Source: Porites lutea (Eukaryota; Cnidaria; Anthozoa; Scleractinia; Poritidae). Taken from it: DNA of 64,000 nucleotides. This document shows, piece after piece, positions 1-11,430 of the stretch; positions within the stretch are counted from its first letter, which is position 1; each line of letters opens with the position of its first letter. The DNA lies in NCBI RefSeq assembly GCF_958299795.1, contig NC_133213.1, positions 2,246,033 to 2,310,032 of the forward strand. Direction: 5' to 3'. The notes below the pieces were generated by a model, which saw nothing but the letters and a program-made list of their open reading frames with translations, made no database searches and was not told where the DNA came from. A program made the translations under genes and the position numbers.

Positions 1-279
1 TCGTAGACCCGTTATCTTGCCTCTTTGACCGCGTGAAACCGCTGTCGCGAGGTCTGGAGCGGAGCGGATAGAGAACGCGTTTTCGGCTCATTCTTCGCGG
101 CGACGTCACCTCGCGAAGGTAAAGCCCAGTTCTAACCGACCAGGGACGATTAGGGACCAGGATGTATTGCGTTCTGTTAGTACCTTTTCTTGACCTTGAT
201 TGTCAGATGAATCACCTATAGAAACATAATGGTAATGGAAGAATTATCAGACATCTCGACTGTGAACAGTGATCCATTA
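1..279. other. GC-richer flank, no gene seen
   Basis: I see no exon here on either strand. The first 150 bases are GC-rich compared with the rest of the window and look like part of a dispersed repeat, but no second copy in the window proves that. The missing 3' exons of the minus-strand APEH gene must lie beyond the left edge. Confidence 0.4.
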
Positions 280-642
280 GGGACCTTAAGATCCGACGAC
301 GGCGACGGCAACGGGAACGCCACAAAAGCAATAAGTTTAATTAGCAAAACAACAATTTTGCAGTGCATCACGCTTTTTTGTACATTCTTTGCCGTCACTG
401 CACGACTACGACGTCAAAATGCCTAATTTCACGATGTACAGAGGAAGTAAACAAGCGACGACGAAATTTCCTCTCTCTTCCTGAACTTGGATATGGTTCT
501 TAGGGATTCAACTTTAGGAGGGTTCGCCTACATTTCACAAAGTTAGTAACTTGGAGTAATCGCCATGAAGATTCAAAGAACACGAATGCACTTTTTCAGC
601 GACGTTTTCTCTGCCATCGCCGTCCTTGGATCTTAAGGTCCC
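280..642. mobile_element. MITE, GGGACCTTAAGATCC family, full copy
   Basis: The two ends are inverted copies of GGGACCTTAAGATCC, with GC-rich CGACGACGG-like sequence just inside, and TA flanks both ends (278-279 and 643-644). This fits a non-autonomous element with a TA target duplication, as in Tc1/mariner-like elements, though the superfamily is inferred. The interior codes for nothing. Related copies lie at 31958-32256, 41943-42157, 55378-55739 (opposite orientation) and 56040-56236, sharing the interior block around TGCACGACTACGACGTCAAA. This is the best-preserved copy together with the one at 55378. Confidence 0.8.
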
Positions 643-669
643 TATTTAGTTACATTGTACGGGGAAATC

Positions 670-795
670 AAATAAACGCTTTAAACCTAAAATATAGCGA
701 CAATAATACCATGTTAAACTATCCATTACTTGGTTTTTGCCTTTCAAAATATGAAACAGACTTCTCAACCGTAAACTATGATCCATTTAAGTAAT
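670..795 (-). repeat. Decayed tandem copy of the 3' edge of APEH exon 5
   Basis: Bases 670-765 repeat 799-895, including about 35 bases of APEH exon 5 coding sequence (VSYFERQKP on the minus strand), the splice junction and the intron flank. In this copy the donor GTAAGT reads GATAGT and the 5' part of the exon is absent. It is therefore a local tandem duplication of a half exon that cannot be spliced normally. Confidence 0.75.
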
Positions 796-849
796 TAAAT
801 AAACGCTTAAACATAAAATATAGCAGCAATGATCAGACGTTAAACTTAC

Positions 850-3800
850 CAGTACTGGGTTTTTGCCTTTCAAAATATGAAACAGCTTTTGGCAGCTTCT
901 TTTCTGCCACATACAACAAGAACTGCTCATTAGATGACCAAGCTAAGCAACCAAATTGCGCTGGAAAAGAAATCGGAAAAAAAAAACCGGTATGACTAAG
1001 GGTGCTTTTCAAAACTCAGAAGTTGCAAGCCAGACGGGTCATTTTGAAATTTTAAGGATGAAATATTAGTTTTTTCTTCCCAAAGTTTTTGCTAAAACCC
1101 ATCATTGCCATGCGCACCATTCAGGAATTAAAATAGTCCTGATTAATAGTGGAATTCTCCTTATGACTGGACCGGTCTGGCCAGTGAGTATGGTAAGTGG
1201 CTTTAGTCTTCTCTAAGATGCACTGTTCTTTCACTGAACATTTCCCAAGATGAAAACCTGTTCAAAACAGTCATCTTTCCAAAAAGGACACAGAGGAATC
1301 CTTGGTGGACTAAGAACTAATTATCGGGGTAGGGTGGGACAATTATTTCTAGGATAGGAAAGGGCAATGTCACCACCCCCAGGTACCTGCAATATGGAAA
1401 ATCATTTATTCACAACCCTTGTCATTATCAAATACTTACAGCCCTCACAGATCTTTCTGTGTTTGTCAAATGCCTGCACATCCACACTCTTAAACAAGTT
1501 ACCAGATGACCAAATCTACACCAGAGCAGACAGAAACATAATTGTACATCAACTAAGTTAGTACTAGTGAGTCTATATTGTGCAAATGTTTACGTATTCT
1601 AATGAAATTATTATTATTATTAACCTTGGTGACCAGGCGTGAAAATTTGGTCACCACTGGGTAAATGCTGGTCGCATTGGCGACCCCACGGGTCTCAACG
1701 TCGAGCCCTGCTATGCCTCACCTGGAAATCATGACAGCTTTTGTTCCATGTGGCTAGCATAGTGAAATAAATTTGTTGATTGATTAAAAGAAAACTGAGA
1801 ATCAAACTATGTTGAAACCATTATGTCCTTATTTTCATTTTGACCAACAACATAAGTAATAGACACACTACTATTGGATTGAATCTCTCGATCCCCATGT
1901 ATCCATCATTATACAGTCTACCTCCAAAAATTGTTTCTCCTCTTGTCCACTTTTTCCTGGTACCTTTCGCACTATCGCCTGAAGTTTGCCACTTGGTGAC
2001 AGGCTACTTAATTGCCTAAGAGAATAATGCAATAAAAACAAAATAGAGTAAAAGAAATTAAAGCATGACCAATGCTGAACAGAGAGAACATCTACATAAG
2101 ATGTATCTTTTTAAGAAAGCTTTTAATAGAATCATATACTGATTTTAGTGACTTTGGACTCTACGATGATAGTTTCTACATAGTTTTACTTTTTCAGCTC
2201 TAACTAATAGATTCCTTACACGTTTCTTTTTTTGCTAGGCATGGGCACAGGTTGTGTAAGACCACAGAGGTAGGAAATTCCAGGAAAAAAAAACCAAACA
2301 ATTTTGACTAAAATAATATTAGTAATCTCCAAAGTGAAGATGACTCAATATTAAGCAAAAAACTTTTTGTGGTACTATAACTATTTATTTACATATTTCA
2401 GCCCTGTAAAATAGTATTTTAAAATAATTTTTACATCTCAAGTGAATGTCACGGATAAGTCTTACATTCTTTCGGAAATTTTGCATGTAAGTTATTTTAA
2501 ATCAAATTTCAAAAGGAAGAATATTGACATAAGAGAAAGATAGTAATTCAAAATTGTGTTGTTTGTTTTCGATATTCGGGGGAATGAAATGCATTCTGCT
2601 AAATAAATGAGGAAATATACATGTAATATTATAATCAGATAAATTTACAATGTTATTATTGTAAACATATAACTGCAGTTGAGGAAAGTAAAAATGTAAA
2701 AACATATTAACACTTACAAGTTTTGAACTTCTGCTGGAAATGAAGGCTCTCTGATGTTGGTGATGGATTTTGCGGTGGGTTCATAACTTGCAATATGACT
2801 TCTGAGAAAACTACGACTTTCATTTCTCTCCAAATCCCGTTGAGACCATTTGGAAACAATGCTAAATTCATTCACATCACCTCTGGAACCTCTATTCAGT
2901 AATGAGACTTTTGCAGTGGTAACAGAGGCAACAGTGGCATATTCTCGGTAAACCTTCACAGCTCTCTCAACAAAATCCTATTTTTATAGGGGAAAAAACA
3001 TTATTGTCTTGCATCATACTCCCCCTGTTGAGAGTTTTTTTGGTTAGATCCCTAACCCTCTGGAAATTCCAGTTCAGCCTCATATAGTTCCTTTAAAAAA
3101 TGTGGCCTTACAATCCTCTCTCCCTTGGAATTTCCAGAAACCCTCTATGGGGTGAGTACGCATATTTTTTTGGAACAAAACACTACTGTCCTATAAACCC
3201 ACGAACAAGAAGGGATTTTTCAGTGAGTTCTGGAAAGGGTGGAAGAAAAGTTGTCAGAAAGCACCTGTCAGAATCCTAAATTCATAACGGGAATGTGGAG
3301 TTCTGCCTTTCACAGAAGACTGGGCATGAATGGAGGGTGGTGTCTATGATGAAAAAGATAAATAAATAAATGAAACGACTTTATGAATTTTATACTAGCT
3401 TTAGGTGTTGGTCATTGTTGCACACTGCGGAAGAATGGTCCTAATCGCGTGCAAGTCATGATCTGATCAATCGTGACTATCGATGGTACAATGTTCCATA
3501 TGCCAACCTTTTTCCCTGGTGGTATTCTTTTAACAACAATACCATATTACAAGACGGTTCAAAGACAATTGTAGATCAAGATCGGAAACTACGATACATA
3601 GTTCGTTGTTTCGCTGCCTAGATAGTTGATATAATAGTAAACAGACGCCGCTTTCCCTTGATCCCTTAAACACGGACTGTCACACTTCTGACACTTCGTC
3701 GCACTTTTTTTGTGATCATTGTCGGCGATTTGGAAAAAGATTTTCATTCTTCAGAACAATGTCACTTATCGCTTCCAGCCCTTGGGAGGCTTCACTTTGA

Positions 3801-4091
3801 GGAGTAAAGATAAAAGGTAAATTTTAAGCTGGGCAATGAAGTGAAAAAAATTCATTATAAGTTTATGTATGTCACGAGCATAATTCTCTTCATAAAGCGC
3901 AGGTATTTAGAATATTAGTAGAACCATAAATACTTCGTGTACAGACCTTACGTCAATTAGATCTCTGTGCGCAAAGAATACCAACATTCATATTACCAAC
4001 ACGACACTGTAAATGCACTAATCTATCAAAAACTAACGAAGAAAACTAACATTTCTCAACAAACCTCAGCCAGCTCATTGCTTGCCGCCAT
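850..4091 (-). CDS. APEH: Acylaminoacyl-peptidase (acylamino-acid-releasing enzyme), 5' exons only
   Basis: Cytosolic serine peptidase of the prolyl-oligopeptidase family that removes N-acylated amino acids from peptides. Five exons are readable on the minus strand: 4091-4065 (MAASNELAE), 2977-2718, 2003-1922, 1515-1440 and 960-850. Every junction is GT-AG and phase is kept. Recalled family matches include WSQRDLERNE (human WTQRDLERME), LSPSGKLQAIVRKVPG before GQEEKQFLE (human GEEKQFLE), and FGCLAWSSNE with LLYVAEKK (human FGCLSWSHSE, LLYVAEKK). Only the N-terminal part leading into the beta-propeller is present. The propeller body and the catalytic alpha/beta-hydrolase domain lie off the left edge. 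The first exon is head to head with UBE2N. A broken partial copy of exon 5 lies just downstream at 670-795. Confidence 0.93.
1605..1790. repeat. Possible SINE-like remnant in APEH intron 3
   Basis: A run of ATT triplets is followed by a CCTTGGTGACCAGG segment and then an A/T-rich tail. The triplet run and compact unit are typical of short interspersed elements, but there is no second copy in the window. It lies in the intron between exons 3 and 4 of APEH. Weak call. Confidence 0.25.
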
Positions 4092-4302
4092 CGTGTGATT
4101 TGCGAGTGATCGAGTTTTATTGGTCATCTGGTTAGTAACAACATATATGAAGTATCTACGTATTATTACACTGCGGGCTCATGCCCTACCCGCTCCATGA
4201 TTTCCCAGCAATCAATTTGGTTTCCCACTTGAAGGTGAAATTCTGGGATTTTGTCTACTTTTTTTATCACATTTTCCCTGTTTTTAGACAGTTTATAGTG
4301 AG
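4092..4302. promoter_or_regulatory. Divergent promoter region between APEH and UBE2N
   Basis: The APEH start codon (minus, 4091) and the UBE2N start codon (plus, 4303) are 211 bases apart and face away from each other. Both promoters and 5' UTRs must share this gap or overlap the neighbouring transcript. No TATA box is evident. Co-regulation is an inference from the spacing. Confidence 0.6.
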
Positions 4303-7300
4303 ATGGCAGCAGGTTTGCCTCGTAGAATAACCAAGGTAGGCTTATGGACATGCGATTTTGCCAACGAACAAACAAAGAGACTGAAATCGTCAGCCTTTTG
4401 ATTTATTAATTAGACATTCTGAGTGTAGCTTAAAACCCGGTATTTCCCTTTCGAATTGCAACTAAAGTTATTATGACTTTAGGAAACTCAGCGATTGCAA
4501 GCCGAACCTGTTCCTGGCATAACGGCTGTTCCAGATGAACACAATGCTAGATACTTTAAAGTTTCAATGGATGGCCCTAGTCAGGTTGGAATTTTCCCTT
4601 TTGTCCTATATAAGCTAAGTTGATTAATTTTGTTCATCGCTCATTGGTATGTTGCGTAGCCGTAAATTTCTTTACTCGTAGGATCACTTAAATTGCTTAA
4701 ACCAGCTTTTATTTTGGTGTAGCCCTAATAAGACTTCCATAAAAGTTAGCCCTAAGGACTTCAAGGTTTAGGATAAGGGTTATTTCCCCCCTCCCCCCAC
4801 CCCACTCCTCTTTCAGTTTATGGGGTTAGGATCAGGGTTTGTTTTGGGGGTTACCTGCCGGCAGTGTAGGGTTGACAAGGTTAGAGTTAGGGTAGGGTAC
4901 CCTGTGAGTAGGAACATTTCATGGTTAGTGTAGAATTTGCACAGTCCAAAAAATATGTTTTAACGTTTTTGTTTTGTTTTGCTAAACTAGCCTGTCCACA
5001 GACATTTTTTTCTTTTTAAAGAATTGTACAGGTCCGCAAGTGAAGCGAGCACAGCAGAGTGAGCAGGGAGTGCAATCACATGTGCAAAGCATGAGAAAAT
5101 AGAAAGAAATGTCTATAGACATCTTTGGGAAAAAAGTTCCTATTTTATGTCAACACCTTGTTATTATCACCTCATTATCACCCTATCATTCACGAGACCA
5201 GTTAAATTGAACCAATGATATTAAAAATGTTAAATGTTTGTGAAATCAGGGATCAAGCAGTTTTCTGCCGAGCTGTTAACAAGCTCCAATTCTTAAGATA
5301 ATGTGAAATGAGTGATAAGAATAACATTATTCTTTGCAAACTCTGCACATAAATGTATAATTTCTGCTACTGTATTTTCTTAGTTTTTTCTGTGGCATAA
5401 TTTGATAATTTTTTTAAGGTGTAATAATTGTTATTCCTTATGTAGTAATTGTAATCATATTTTCATAACTTTAATAAGTTTTGGTAAGTTTGTCAATGCT
5501 AAATAACGATTGTTTGGGTTTTTTAGTCACCATTTGAAGGTGGCAAATTCACACTGGAATTGTTCCTCCCTGAAGAGTATCCAATGGCTGCACCAAAAGT
5601 AAGATTCATGACAAAAATTTACCATCCAAACATTGATAAACTTGGTCGCATATGCCTGGACATTTTGAAAGGTAAGTGGATTAAACTGACATCTCATTAT
5701 CAGGACTTGCTGGTGAGAAGTTATTTACTAAGGGGACTTGTTAATTTATTAAGTTTTTCCTATCTGTGATGAGTGCTACAAAAGTATACAATAAATTGCA
5801 GTAAACAATTATCAGCACCATGCAAATGACTTATTGACAGACTGAAGCAAAACAGACAACAACAGAATGACCGGATGACCAATAATTTGACTAACAATAA
5901 ACGACTGTTCAACTGTGACAAATAGACGGTAGTGTTCATAGCCAATAACATCTTAACAGCTAAACTGACAGGACGACCAATAACAAAGCAACTTAATTGG
6001 CCAATCAGGTCAATAAGCAGAGTTTAATACCACCAACTGACGTGATACAACCCACTTTGACTCTGAAGATGACTACAGCACAGGTTGTTGAAACATCAGT
6101 CGCTGTCAACAATAGTCCTATTCAGGACTACATTCACCTGGACAGTCATGTTCCACCTACTAATAAAATGACTCAGCACCTGGTGTTAAATCTTTCCCAA
6201 TAGTGGGGAGATTTAGAATGGCATTTAAAGCTTGTGGTTGATGTCAGATTCAAGTTCACAGTTTCTGAATTAGAGAATGAGTAGGTAAAAGGTGTCTAAC
6301 ACAATTCTTATGGATGAAACTGACATGAGTATATTGATTATTTTCTTTGTAGATATTACAGGTCTAAATTAAATTTGGGTTAAGATTTCTTAACCTAGGT
6401 TGATTCTCAATTTCCTTTGCCTGCTAGCCTTAATAACTCCTAGTTTAGGGTTAGAAGACAAAGGACACCTAGACTAAAAATTTTTTAAAAATTTTGGCCT
6501 GCAACATAGATGTAATGAACAGCAGATGACAAGTTGAAAGGGAAATTTGAACGTAAAAAAAATTGTAAACCATAATTTGTTTACTCGTGGAGCACTTGGA
6601 GTTCTTAACATGTTGAAACGTGTGTGCGTTCAGATCGAATTGGAATTTGTAAGTGTTGGTTTCTTTGGAGAGGGGAAAACCAAAGCACCCGGAGAAAATT
6701 AAACGTCTCAGAGCAAGGGAGAAAACCAACAAGAAACTCAACTCACATATTTCATGGTTCGATTTGACATTATTTTGCCGTTGCCATAAAGATGATTCTA
6801 AATCTCTCTAATGTATATCAACGTTATTGATTCTAGGAGGAACAGGGATTGATATTTTATTTTCTACAACTGTAGATAAATGGAGCCCAGCTCTTCAGAT
6901 CCGTACAGTTCTCCTATCTATTCAGGCACTTCTTAGTGCCCCAAACCCTGATGATCCTCTCGCTAATGACGTAGCTGACGAGTGGAAAACAAATGAGAGC
7001 AAGGCCATTGAAACTGGTATGTAAAAAGTGTATTTACAGATTTTAAAAAAATTTTGCAACTTGCATATTGTATTCATATCTGAATTTTTCTCTTCATGTT
7101 GAATGAGATTGGTAAAATACTGTAAAATTTGTTGTTTCAGAGTGAACTCTTGAGAACATCCAAATACTTATATCATATTTCACGTTCTTGTTGTTGTGAA
7201 CAATAAATTGTAATAGCGTGATAAATGTTGCCTTCTAGGTTAATTTCTGCCACATTTTGGGCCAACTTTTAGAAAACCTGCTAAACCTTTTAAACCTGCT

Positions 7301-7655
7301 AAGGAAACATTATGTACCAAGATGCAAAATGGTATGAGAAAAGGTTGCAAGCTATGTAAAATGAGGAATAGTCCATTCTTGCCACAGAGTTAACCCAAGA
7401 ACATAAAGAGTGATTGACCTATTTGAGGCTTATAATGACAGATGTTGAACCATGATTTAACTTCACTTCCACAAGATTAAAAAAAATAATTAGTAAAAAG
7501 ATGATCCTTTTGTAATCTTATAATACAAACTTTAACAAAACTCCCCAGAGAGGGTAAACTAGGGCAATCAGAATGAGCTTACTAACTTGATCTGTGAATT
7601 GCCTCTTTAAATTGCAGCAAAAGAGTGGACAAGGAAATATGCCAAAGGAACTTGA
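4303..7655 (+). CDS. UBE2N: Ubiquitin-conjugating enzyme E2 N (Ubc13)
   Basis: E2 enzyme that, with a UEV partner (UBE2V1/MMS2), builds Lys63-linked ubiquitin chains for DNA damage tolerance and innate immune signalling. Five exons: 4303-4335, 4483-4584, 5527-5671, 6876-7016 and 7618-7655, all GT-AG and in phase, giving 152 aa, the same length as the human protein. The chain opens [20 protein letters not shown]. The [17 protein letters not shown] stretch carries the catalytic Cys88 (human Cys87), followed by [20 protein letters not shown] and [18 protein letters not shown]. The last exon ([12 protein letters not shown]) diverges from human WTRLYAMNNI, which is normal for the flexible tail. 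The ATG chosen gives the canonical N-terminus. Introns hold a repeat at 5790-6200 and a truncated SINE at 6535-6752. Confidence 0.97.
5790..6200. repeat. Interspersed repeat in UBE2N intron 3
   Basis: A stretch rich in GACCAATAA and CTGACAGG motifs is followed by a segment around TTGACTCTGAAGATGACTAC and TTGTTGAAACATCAGTC. From memory, sequence like this recurs in stony-coral genomes, possibly as the end of a Penelope-like or non-LTR element. There is no second copy in the window, so the family is uncertain. Confidence 0.35.
6535..6752 (-). mobile_element. SINE body, truncated, minus orientation
   Basis: Read on the minus strand, this matches the body of the SINE at 21590-21890. Both have GTTTGTTG-like sequence, a CTTGCTCTGAGA segment, the TTCTCCGGGT core, TTTTCCCCTCTCC, then CAATTCGATCTG and a GAGTAAACAAATTA end. 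The tRNA-like head is absent, so this is a 5'-truncated copy. It sits in UBE2N intron 3, between exons 3 and 4. Confidence 0.75.
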
Positions 7656-7929
7656 TAGTGGTTCTTTGTTTAAAGAGTATGAAATTCAGTGTTTTGTTCA
7701 AGTGCAAAGTTTTCAAGTACATACTACTGTGCCAAAAAAATTGCTTCTTTTAGCCGTACTGATACAGAAACTCTTTTTGTAAAATATTGCTTAGATTCAT
7801 TATTAATAATAACCAATGAATGAAGCTTGTAGATTGTGTCTACGTGTATGTCGCGATAAAAGTGTAGCAATACTCAGAAACAAGCTTGATTTTTATGTCG
7901 GGGAAACCCTGATGGTGAGGGATTTCACT

Positions 7930-8782
7930 GGTTGTTTACCAATGGTAAACTACCACATAGGCAAACCAGTCAGTTTATGGTTTGGATAGATAGAAAGCAA
8001 CAGTCATGACTGGTAAATTTCATCCCAGAATCACGTTTACCATTTGTACATGTACAAAATATTAATATTAGTTCCATTAACTGAAAAATGACCCGAAAGG
8101 CCTGAAACTAGTATCAAAGATGGCTTTAAAGTAATGGAACACGAATTTCCATTGGAACCACGGTGGGCATATGTGACATCAAAAACGCTCACCCTCATTC
8201 ATCTTCTTTAGTTTTAAAGCAATTCACTGGAAAATTTTTAACAATGTAGAAATTTGAATTTCCTGCCATTTTGTGCTATTTTTGGTAACAAAATGGTGGA
8301 AAATTGAACTTTCAAAACGCTATATCTTTTAAGTTGATAGGCGTATTTGAAAAATTTTTTCACTTTTGACATCCTTGTGGTGAGTTCTTTCAGAAACCAT
8401 CGTTAGATATCCTATAATACTAAAAGCAAAATTTGGGGGGAACTTTGTGACATCAATTTCCCACCAAAATGCCAAAATCTGAAAAACCAAAAACATACAA
8501 TTTTAGGGAATGGTGAGTTCTATATAAAATTTTAAGCGAATTGTGTTAAAACTAAAAATATGAAGGAAGGTGAGCATCTTTGATGTCACATATGCCCACA
8601 GTGAACATTCCATGCAGAACAAACAGGACTGCCTTCTCAGATGTTCCATTGCTCTGGGAAATTTTCAACTAGAACTACTCCATTGCTCTGGGAAATTTTC
8701 AACTAGAACTACTCAAAAAGTCATATTCTGTTTACTTTCTAATGGGATTTTCTGGAAAGCTTTTTGTTAACGACAAACAACC
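7930..8782. repeat. Dispersed repeat X, interrupted by a MITE
   Basis: Begins GGTTGTTTACC and ends CAAACAACC. Its sequence on both sides of an inserted MITE (8163-8599) matches the uninterrupted copy at 33895-34154: AAAGGCCTGAAACTAGTATC and AAAGATGGCTTTA to the left, AAACAGGACTGCCTT and the AATGGGATTTTCTGGAAA region to the right. The right part also holds a perfect 34-base tandem duplication at 8646-8713 (unit CCATTGCTCTGGGAAATTTT plus 14 bases). Confidence 0.7.
8163..8599. mobile_element. MITE, GTGGGCATATGTGACATC family
   Basis: Terminal inverted repeats of about 31 bases: GTGGGCATATGTGACATC at the left and its complement GATGTCACATATGCCCAC at the right. It is inserted inside repeat X. The interior has no coding capacity. 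I could not fix the target duplication with confidence. Confidence 0.8.
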
Positions 8783-9122
8783 ACTGTTTCCCAACTGTCC
8801 AAGATTTTGTAACCCCTGAACACGGACATCATCTACATGCAATTTCTGTTGTTGCTTCTCCTTTTCAGCAGAGAGAATTGACTGTCATAATTACATTTGA
8901 GTTGGTGGGCTCTCAAGCTTGATTTTATGACAAAATTCCCAGTGTCTGCCCTAAAGGCCCGGCCCTTTTGATTTGTGAGATGGGAGACTGGAGACAAGCT
9001 GCAATTGCTCATCTCCAGTCCCTCACCTTAGAGGATTAGTGACATACTAAAACTGTTGTTGACATAATCCCTTCTATGTCTTTCCATGTGATGGGAATGA
9101 CCTTGGACCCTTTCAAAAGTCA

Positions 9123-9257
9123 GATCATTATTCGTTTCTGGGAAACTGTCCACCTACCCCTCCCCTGAGCTAACATCAACACTTACTTCTCACTTAAAGC
9201 AAAATGTTGGCTTAGGAGACAGGTAGGTGGGTAGTTTCCCAGAAACGTAAAATGATC
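9123..9257. mobile_element. Short palindromic element, CCACCTACCCC family, copy 1
   Basis: Ends are inverted: GATCATTATTCGTTTCTGGG at the left and CCCAGAAACGTAAAATGATC at the right, with CCACCTACCCC and CAGGTAGGTGG just inside. A second copy lies at 12262-12370 in THNSL1 intron 7. Non-coding, foldback-like. Confidence 0.75.
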
Positions 9258-9590
9258 CCAAAGGTCTGGGCACAGTTTGGGAAAGTAGAAATGATCCTGA
9301 CTTGTCCCACAACCATCCCAGGCTGTCGAGGACATCTTTCTGCTTTATCTTAGTTGGCAATATTTAGGGGGACTGAAACACAGTGAAATCCCTAATCATC
9401 TGGATAATGACTTTAAAAATTACGCTTTATTTTAAACACATGATTTTTGTAGTAAATATTTTGAAGTCTCAGGTTAATCCAAAATTTCCTTTGTCTCTTG
9501 AATTATTAGGACTAAGAAACGAAGAAAATTCTGAATCAAATAAGGTTAGCTAAACCCGAGCATTGATTTTACCTACAACAGAATGATACA

Positions 9591-9824
9591 TAGCCTGAGA
9601 AACCAGCCAACATTTCTTGATGCCACCACTGCTTTTCCTGCACAAAATGATGTGTGAGAAATGAGTGCAGAAAATCTCCCACACAGCGTGACCAATCAGA
9701 AGCACTACCCAGATCTGAAGAGTGATGCATCATCAGTGTGGAATTTCTGGGCTTGTTTGTCAGATGTCATTTTGTGGGGAAAGCAATGGAGGTGTCATGA
9801 AATGTTGGGTGTTTTCTCAGGTTA
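9591..9824. mobile_element. MITE, TAGCCTGAGAAA family, copy 1
   Basis: Left end TAGCCTGAGAAACCAGCC and right end GGTGTTTTCTCAGGTTA form an inverted pair. The interior has GACCAATCAGAAGCACTACC and CAGATCTG segments shared with the copy at 12602-12893. Non-autonomous DNA element. Confidence 0.75.
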
Positions 9825-11430
9825 AGTAATTTTCTACTATTGATAGCTAGTTAATGCCAGGCATGACGTGAAAGTCCTAAAAACTGCTGATGTTATAATT
9901 GGAAAGTTTAAATCCCACAGTTGTAAGAGTATAACTGTTACTGAGTAAAAGACTTGTTCGTAAATACAATGTGTAAACTTCATGATATCTGTCTTCTCTC
10001 AACTCTATTGATGTCAAAATAAAGTATTATACTGTTTTAAGAATTTGCTGTCAGGATTATCAAAATATGATAACAGAGGGGACAGACAGCAAACTGTTGT
10101 TGCTCGAAATATCTACTTTGATTATAAGTCGTAACTGTTCTTCAGTAGGATGCCTAAAACGTGTGCAGTTCTACAATTAACTGGTTGGGCTCCATTAGAT
10201 CCTACACCAATCAAGCCAGAATGCTGAAAACCATTAATGCTAAAACACATGCCACATTTGCATATTGGGGCGCATAGCAAGAAAGAGACACCCTTTTGCG
10301 CGCGACCCATTCGGCAAGAAAGAAAGTGGATGTTATTGTAGAACACGGGGTTTTGTTCACATAACCTTTATTAAAACGATCCATAGATCGGAAGTGTATG
10401 TGTATTAAAAAAGGATCCTGCTGAGTAATTAGGGGAACGGACGGCTTGAGAAATGGGCAAGCGCCCCAGAAAGTCTCTATTTCTTCAGCTTGTGGCGATT
10501 GCTTATGACTCTACATTTGTTATTCCTTGTACTGCTTTCGTAAACTTTTTTGAAGTGACCCCTCAGGTAACGCCCCCTTACCTGAAAATGACTCCCCAGA
10601 GCAAATCAATATTTTGAAAATGAACCCCAGCAAAATGAAATCCCCCCACCCCACCCCTCACAGGTAATAAAGGACCAGTCCCTGAGAGGAAAACCTAAAG
10701 AGCCAATCTGCGTTTTAGCGATGTGAAAGCACCGTATAAGGTTCAGTGCCTGGGCTAAGTCTGTTGTGTCCCATTTCTCTCCTCTCCGTTTGTCGCCTTC
10801 CCTAGCGTCTGGCGCGTTTCACACATGGTCGTTTATCTCGCTCACTCTACCAAACATATCTCTAAGATACTAAAGGAACAGCTTGTAATCAGTGGAACAG
10901 ATCAAACTTTTCATTGTCTTTATTGGTCCAACCCCATCTTCCCCTGAATTAAAACCCAACCCTCCCTACTCATTTACATTCACTCCTTTAAGTTGTATTG
11001 AAGCTGTTCATTGGCTACCTGATGCCTCTAAGTTTGGTGTGGAAAACTGTCTCTTTGGAACGAAAAACGCGATCCAGCGCTCCATTAGCTCAGTTAAAAG
11101 AGCCATGGACCAGTGAACGGATACCCCCAGAGCTTTCCGGTCGTTTCGCCACAAAGTCATTTCGCTACAAGTCGTTTCGCAGCACAGTCTTTACGCATCA
11201 ATTTGGAAAAAATAAAGAAAACTTTGACCCTTTTTTTTCTTTTTTTAAACTTTAGTGCGCGACATCGAACTTCTTGAATCCGAGCCTACAGTGAAACGAA
11301 AAATTCTTCACAGCGAATCCACTTCATGATGAAGCAAAGGGACTTGTAGCGTGACAACTTTGCAGCCGGAGCGAAACGACCGTATACCCCCACATCACTG
11401 TAGGGTTAAACTGGTTCATATTTAAACATA

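Larger units (their letters stand above)
7656..11430. other. Intergenic region between convergent UBE2N and THNSL1
   Basis: No gene is supported here. The region holds the UBE2N 3' UTR and several repeats listed separately (7930-8782, 8163-8599, 9123-9257, 9591-9824). A short segment at 10160-10290 (TTCTACAATTAACTGG, then CTCCATTAGATCCTACACCA) resembles 41845-41945 and is probably another dispersed repeat. The open frames at 10122-10346 and 10892-11255 lack support from domains or composition. Confidence 0.6.
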
